A stretch of DNA of 64,000 nt, from the NCBI GenBank assembly GCA_934438175.1, contig CAKSBH010000005.1, positions 1 through 64,000 of the forward strand. Direction: 5' to 3'. Positions 60,133-64,000 of this stretch are shown here, piece after piece. The position numbers and the translations under genes are program-made. The notes under the pieces are model-generated. The model was not told the origin of the DNA. It made no database searches and saw only the letters and a list, made by a program, of their open reading frames with translations. The stretch is from an uncultured Eubacteriales bacterium (GTDB lineage: Bacteria; Bacillota; Clostridia; Oscillospirales; UBA644). How positions within the stretch are numbered: position 1 is the stretch's first letter; every line of letters begins with the position of its first letter.

Positions 60133-62841
60133 ATGAAGAAAACAATCGTTTCCCTGCTTCTGCTCGGATCTCTCGGATTGGGACTTTGTGCCTGCGCCAG
60201 GACCCCGGTCCCCCCGGAGCCCGAAGCACAGGTACCCGCCCTCATCCGTGACGGCAATCTGGTGATCCAGACATCCTCGGAAAAACTGGAGCGCAGCGTT
60301 GCCCCCGAAAAAAACAAACGCACCTCTCTGACCGCAGCCCTTGCCAAAAACGAAAGCGAAGGCATGCAGTTTACCGTGCGCTTTGACAAAGACATTACCA
60401 ACGCAACCGTGCATCTTTCAGAACTGAAAAATCCGTCGGGAGAAACGCTTTCCGATGTAACGGTCTACCGCCAGCACTACATCCAGGTGGTTGGCCAGCA
60501 CGACGATTCGCTCGGTGCCGGTTGGTATCCGGATGGCATGATTCCGCTGCTGGACGGTTCCGACGGCCGCATGGCAACCGATAAAAGCACAGTCAAAGCC
60601 GGTGAAAACCAGGGCTATTGGATCACTGTGACCTCTGCCATCGGACAGACACCGGGAGAGTATACCGGAACCCTCACGTTCTCGTGCGACCAATACGATC
60701 CCTGTGAAATTCCGGTAACCGTCACCGTCTGGGACTTTGAACTGCCGGAAAAGTCCTCCCTCGAAACGGCGTTTGATTTCTGGTATTGGTACGACTTCTA
60801 TAATGACCAGGGCATCTATTATCAGCAGGCCAACGAGATGTTCTGGGATTTCTTCCTCAAATACCGAATCTGCGGCGGAATGCTTCCGCTTGCGGAAAGC
60901 ACGGAGAATGCCGAGGCATATGCGAAAGCGGCAAAAGACTATATCGAAAAGCACCCTCGCGCCACAAACTTCCGCATCCCGCTCTACGGCGTTTCCGGCA
61001 ATCTCGGCGGGCAGACCATCGAAGCCATTACCCAGAACGCCCAAAACATTGCACTGTACAAAGCGCTTCAGGCCGCCGGACTGTGCGACCGTGCTTACTA
61101 TTACGTTTTTGACGAGCCGTCCTACGATCAGCGTGCCCGTAATATTCTGGCATGCGAAGCCATGAAACAGGCGTTTCCGGACATCCGCAACATCGTCACC
61201 ACCGCGCAGGACATCTATGACGGCGTCGTTTCCCGGATGTGTCCCATTCTGAACGATGTCAACCGCCAGCGAATCAGCGAATGGAAATCCCTCGGCTCGG
61301 ACATCTGGACGTATCTCTGCGTCGGTCCACGTGCGCCGTACCCCACCTACCATATCAACGATTATCTCATCTCGGCACGTACCGTTCATTGGATGATGAA
61401 GGATTACGGAATCACCGGCGAACTGCACTGGGCAAGCGCTCTCACCCGCAAAGCGGATCAGAACGGTGCTTACAACATCACCCGTGATGTATGGAACGAT
61501 GCTTACACCCGTGACGACGTGGCAGGCGACGGCTTCCTGTGTTATCCCGGCATTCAGGGTGACGGTGTGATTGACCGCAACATGATTCTTCCGTCCCTCC
61601 GCCTGGAAGCCATCCGGGACGGCATTGAAGATTACGAATATCTCACTTTGCTGGAACAGAAAATCCGGAAGAATCTGCAGGACCTTGGCATCGGCGACAT
61701 TTCCGCCGAAGACATCGTCAACAATTACACCCGTCTTCTCTATGATGCCACCTCCTCCTACAGCACCGATTCCGAACTGTTAGAAGAGGTCCGTCGTCAG
61801 ATTGCCGCAGAGATTCTGGCAACTGACAAGACGGTCATTCAGCGTACACTCACAGTCACGGAAGACGGACAGTTCGGTTACTCCTTCTACATTTTTGCCC
61901 CCGCAGATATGACCGTATCGGTCAATGGCAGAGAACTTTCGGATACCACCAACACCGTGCGGATTTTCACGGTTGCCGCACCCGCCGAAAAGAGCGAATT
62001 GGAAATCGTGGTCGGAACAACCACCCATCGGCTGACCCTTCTTCCCTACTCTCCGATCCGTATGAACACGGAACTTCTGGAGCAGTTGCAGAAAAACACC
62101 AAAGCACTTTCGCAGAAACTTGAAAAATATCAGCCCGTTTATCTGCAGACCTTTTTACCGGAATTTCTGCTTTCCGCCAATGCCACGGCAGATCAGCGCC
62201 GGGGATACATCAGTTATCTGAAATCTCCTGTGCCCTATCTTGCAGAAACCGCAGACTGTGAAGTTTCCGGAAATCCCCGGACCGGCACCATGATGACGGT
62301 CACGGTTCCGGTCGGCACCATTGTCACATGCCAGAGCGCAAAAGAAGTGTACCAGCAGCAATCTTCCAAATATTGGAGATATCAACTTCTTTTCCCTGCA
62401 ACCGAAACAGGAACCGGCTGTGCCCAACTGCATCTGCAATACAACGGAAGAACCTCTGCCGTCTACGAATCGTACACGCAGACCCGTTCGGATGTTTGCT
62501 GGCTGTACGACAACCATTCCTCTGCAACGGCGTCGATTTCCAAAACCGAGACCGTAAAATATGAAACAAACACGGTTGACGTAACCGGTTACAGCCGTCT
62601 GGTCCTCCGCATGCGCAATGTCGATCAGATCTACTCGCCCGGCGTTTCGGTCAGCATCCTCACCGAAAAAGGCACGGAAATTTCACTTGGGCATACCTCG
62701 TTCCTTTCCGGTAACGCCCCGGTATATCTGACACTCCGCCTGCCGAAAGAATTGGACGGTGCTGTTGCGGAAATCCGCATCTCCGGCACATCCGACACAA
62801 CAGAAACCCTGCAATTACTCAGTGTTTCCGCTCAGAATTAA
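60133..62841 (+). CDS. DUF4091 glycosidase-like lipoprotein
   Basis: A 902-residue lipoprotein, signal peptide with lipobox 'LGLCAC' (Cys near 20). Residues about 40-200 form beta-rich domains. About 200-540 match DUF4091, a barrel domain seen in bacterial surface glycan enzymes: 'YYYVFDEPSYDQRARNI' (about 320-336) with acidic 'DEP', 'GFLCYPGIQGDGVIDRNMILPSLRLEAIRDGIEDYEYL' type sequence (about 475-512) is the family hallmark. About 540-902 are beta domains, the last resembling a carbohydrate-binding module. The substrate is unknown. AGAGGTG lies upstream of the ATG. Downstream terminator at 62900. Confidence 0.85.
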   Translation: MKKTIVSLLLLGSLGLGLCACARTPVPPEPEAQVPALIRDGNLVIQTSSEKLERSVAPEKNKRTSLTAALAKNESEGMQFTVRFDKDITNATVHLSELKNPSGETLSDVTVYRQHYIQVVGQHDDSLGAGWYPDGMIPLLDGSDGRMATDKSTVKAGENQGYWITVTSAIGQTPGEYTGTLTFSCDQYDPCEIPVTVTVWDFELPEKSSLETAFDFWYWYDFYNDQGIYYQQANEMFWDFFLKYRICGGMLPLAESTENAEAYAKAAKDYIEKHPRATNFRIPLYGVSGNLGGQTIEAITQNAQNIALYKALQAAGLCDRAYYYVFDEPSYDQRARNILACEAMKQAFPDIRNIVTTAQDIYDGVVSRMCPILNDVNRQRISEWKSLGSDIWTYLCVGPRAPYPTYHINDYLISARTVHWMMKDYGITGELHWASALTRKADQNGAYNITRDVWNDAYTRDDVAGDGFLCYPGIQGDGVIDRNMILPSLRLEAIRDGIEDYEYLTLLEQKIRKNLQDLGIGDISAEDIVNNYTRLLYDATSSYSTDSELLEEVRRQIAAEILATDKTVIQRTLTVTEDGQFGYSFYIFAPADMTVSVNGRELSDTTNTVRIFTVAAPAEKSELEIVVGTTTHRLTLLPYSPIRMNTELLEQLQKNTKALSQKLEKYQPVYLQTFLPEFLLSANATADQRRGYISYLKSPVPYLAETADCEVSGNPRTGTMMTVTVPVGTIVTCQSAKEVYQQQSSKYWRYQLLFPATETGTGCAQLHLQYNGRTSAVYESYTQTRSDVCWLYDNHSSATASISKTETVKYETNTVDVTGYSRLVLRMRNVDQIYSPGVSVSILTEKGTEISLGHTSFLSGNAPVYLTLRLPKELDGAVAEIRISGTSDTTETLQLLSVSAQN

Positions 62842-63097
62842 ACCGTTTATTCCTGTAGTTCCGATCTGTACGGGAATATCCGGGCTCTCATGCAATGGGA
62901 AAAAGCCGGACTTCGCAAAGCGAAGTCCGGCTTTTTCCGCAATCACACCAAGATACAGCACCGATCCTCCTCTCTCCGAATTTCGGCTTTTATCCGGATA
63001 CATGCGGACGAACCCTCTTCGATTCTTCTGCCGCAATTCGGAAAATTTTGTTTCTCAAAAAAATTTCTTTTTTGGAAAAATTTTTTTCAAAAACCTC
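62842..63097. other. gene-free stretch before the PadR gene
   Basis: Apart from the terminator at 62900-62936 the stretch shows no coding frame with a ribosome site. Bases 63040-63095 are very rich in T- and A-runs and directly precede the PadR promoter. Confidence 0.6.
62900..62936. terminator. terminator after the DUF4091 gene
   Basis: AAAAAGCCGGACTTCGC and GCGAAGTCCGGCTTTTT are perfect complements with an AAA loop: the strongest terminator in the window and symmetric. Confidence 0.93.
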
Positions 63098-63133
63098 TTG
63101 ACGCCTTCAAACTACTGAATATAACATCGTAGT
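63098..63133 (+). promoter_or_regulatory. promoter and likely operator of the PadR gene
   Basis: TTGACG (63098-63103), 16 bp, TATAAC (63120-63125). An inverted repeat ACTAC (63111-63115) / GTAGT (63129-63133) is centred on the -10 box, the place where an autoregulating PadR repressor would bind. Confidence 0.55.
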
Positions 63134-63162
63134 GTAAGGACAAAAAAAGAAAGGGGCTGCTT

Positions 63163-63489
63163 ATGAACACACAATATAAAAAAGGCGTGCTGGAGCTGTG
63201 CATTCTGTCATTGCTGCACAAGAGAGCATGTTACGGATATGAAATCTCCGATTTTCTCTCACAGCACATTGAAATTGCAGACGGAACCTGCTATCCGATT
63301 CTGCAAAAGCTGAAATCCGATGGTCTGCTGACCACCTACCTGCAGAAAGAAAGCGGAGGACCGCCCCGCAAATATTACAAACTTACCGAACTTGGCAGAG
63401 AAACCTATCAGAAGGACCGCGCGGAATATCTGCAATTCGCGCAATCCGTCAAAACTTTGTTGAAGGATGATAAAAATGACGAAAAATGA
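63163..63489 (+). CDS. PadR family transcriptional regulator
   Basis: A 108-residue winged-helix regulator of the PadR type (short, subfamily 2). Seen: 'KGVLELCILSLLHKRACYGYEISDFL' type start (residues 6-31), 'TCYPILQKLKSDGLLTTYLQ' (about 46-65, recognition helix and wing) and 'GGPPRKYYKLTELGRE' (about 68-83). Such regulators usually control the adjacent HAAS/DUF1700 membrane protein gene; here that partner is a broken chimera. AAAGGGG lies upstream of the ATG. Confidence 0.93.
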   Translation: MNTQYKKGVLELCILSLLHKRACYGYEISDFLSQHIEIADGTCYPILQKLKSDGLLTTYLQKESGGPPRKYYKLTELGRETYQKDRAEYLQFAQSVKTLLKDDKNDEK

Positions 63490-64000
63490 ATTTATGAAAA
63501 CGCTTACCGATGAGCTTCTCAAGAGAAACGTTGCGGATGCTGCCGATGTGGCAGAAGAATACGAACAGCAATTTGCGCTGAACTACCTGGCAGGATTTCT
63601 GCTGACCTATCGCCTTCTTCCTCTTCTGAAAAAGGCCAACGGACGTGTCATTATGACGGGCAGTCAGTCCCACAAGGGCATCCGGGTTCACTGAGACGAT
63701 GTGATGCTCTCGCATCGGTATCATCCGCTGACCGCCTACAAACAGTCAAAGCTGTGCGACATTCTCTTTGCAAAGGGCTTGAATGACCGTTACGCAAAAT
63801 CCGGAATCCGCGCCTATACCGTTGATCCCGGGCTTGTACGCACGGATATCGGCAACAAAGAAACGGGAGGTCTGGTCAGCTTCGTTTGGTCTCTGCGAAA
63901 ATTGGGAGGCATCCAACCGGAAATTCCTGCCGAGACCTACGCCCTGCTCTGCCGTGCCGGAAATCCGCCCGAGGGATTGTACTACCGTTTTTGCAGAAAA
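63476..64000 (+). pseudogene. chimeric pseudogene: HAAS/DUF1700 start fused to short-chain dehydrogenase, with in-frame TGA
   Basis: Residues 1-31 ('MTKNEFMKTLTDELLKRNVA', then 'DAADVAEEYEQ') are the start of a HAAS/DUF1700-type protein, the normal partner downstream of padR. From about residue 32 the frame changes without shift to the middle of an SDR: 'QFALNYLAGFLLTYRLLPLL', 'GRVIMTGSQSH' (catalytic Ser region), then TGA at 63692-63694, then in the same frame 'DDVMLSHRYHPLTAYKQSKL' (YxxSK) and 'VDPGLVRTDIG' to the window end. The SDR's NAD-binding TGxxxGxG start is missing. In related SDRs the TGA position is usually Trp before 'DDVM', so it fits a TGG-to-TGA change. TGA is a normal stop elsewhere here. 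AAGGA lies 8 nt before ATG 63476. It continues beyond the window. Confidence 0.75.

Noticed and set aside
63692..63694. TGA read as tryptophan (altered genetic code)
   Set aside because: Many intact genes here end in TGA (for example rpoD, guaA's neighbour and padR-side genes) and Trp is coded by TGG, so a nonsense change or sequencing error is the simpler reading.

Overview
The window looks like a chromosomal segment of an endospore-forming, anaerobic member of the Clostridia, probably near the Ruminococcaceae/Oscillospiraceae. Several things point that way. The gene order hrcA-grpE-dnaK-dnaJ sits behind a CIRCE operator, and dnaG-rpoD are coupled. Sporulation genes are present: sigG, a gerW/ytfJ homologue, a cwlD-like amidase and a 27-residue SpoVM-like peptide. 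There is also a Na+-pumping oxaloacetate/methylmalonyl decarboxylase operon and a secreted leucine-rich-repeat protein ending in a dockerin. Consensus SigA promoters (TTGACA / 17 bp / TATAAT) are easy to see and many neighbouring operons are separated by clean hairpin-plus-U terminators. I found no tRNA, rRNA, insertion sequence, CRISPR array or prophage.

Layout. 1-2.6 kb (minus): a dockerin-bearing LRR/FN3 protein and a nitroreductase. 2.7-6.3 kb (plus): an operon with a degenerate and an intact site-2-protease-like protein, scpA, scpB, a DUF2953 protein and gerW/ytfJ. 6.3-11.0 kb (minus): the HrcA/CIRCE heat-shock operon. 11.1-11.4 kb (plus): two very short genes, a 50-aa hydrophobic protein and a SpoVM-like peptide. 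11.5-14.8 kb (plus): dnaG, rpoD and a Cys/His-rich DUF1292 protein, followed by a gene-free stretch with a structured RNA candidate. 15.1-18.3 kb (plus): a DUF1846 protein, an AllA-like cupin and class II aldolase. 18.3-22.6 kb: birA (minus), then the decarboxylase operon (gamma, biotin carrier, beta, alpha) whose carrier BirA would biotinylate. 22.9-24.6 kb: an ECF sigma factor with a very long C-terminal extension.

24.7-28.1 kb (minus): a bacterial tyrosine kinase, its PHP-type phosphatase, a coiled-coil/zinc-ribbon protein and efp. 28.2-31.8 kb: a CwlD-like amidase convergent with hemW-lepA. 32.1-35.4 kb (plus): an alpha/alpha-toroid surface protein, an esterase and guaA. 35.6-37.5 kb: a DUF4259/GNAT-like protein and a GNAT acetyltransferase. 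37.6-46.0 kb (minus): nadE with an apparently dismantled glutaminase domain, and addBA with an AddB lacking its P-loop. 46.1-48.2 kb: sigG (plus), a HAD phosphatase and mntP (minus). 48.4-52.2 kb: a glycosidase-like lipoprotein, a fragment of an ECF sigma gene and a small lipoprotein. 52.5-57.7 kb (plus): a heterodimeric ABC exporter, trmL and a CPBP-family membrane protein. 57.7-62.8 kb: an SDR (minus), a helical protein, a GtrA-type membrane protein and a DUF4091 lipoprotein. 63.1-64.0 kb: a PadR regulator followed by a pseudogene that fuses a HAAS-domain start to a short-chain dehydrogenase and carries an in-frame TGA.

No single new defence or mobile system stands out. The most unusual items are the two short genes next to hrcA, the glutaminase-less NadE, the P-loop-less AddB, the structured RNA candidate after rpoD, the extended ECF sigma factor and the decayed ECF gene that keeps an ECF-type promoter, and the chimeric pseudogene at the right edge. 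All family assignments come from reading translated sequence and recalled family features; no database search was run.
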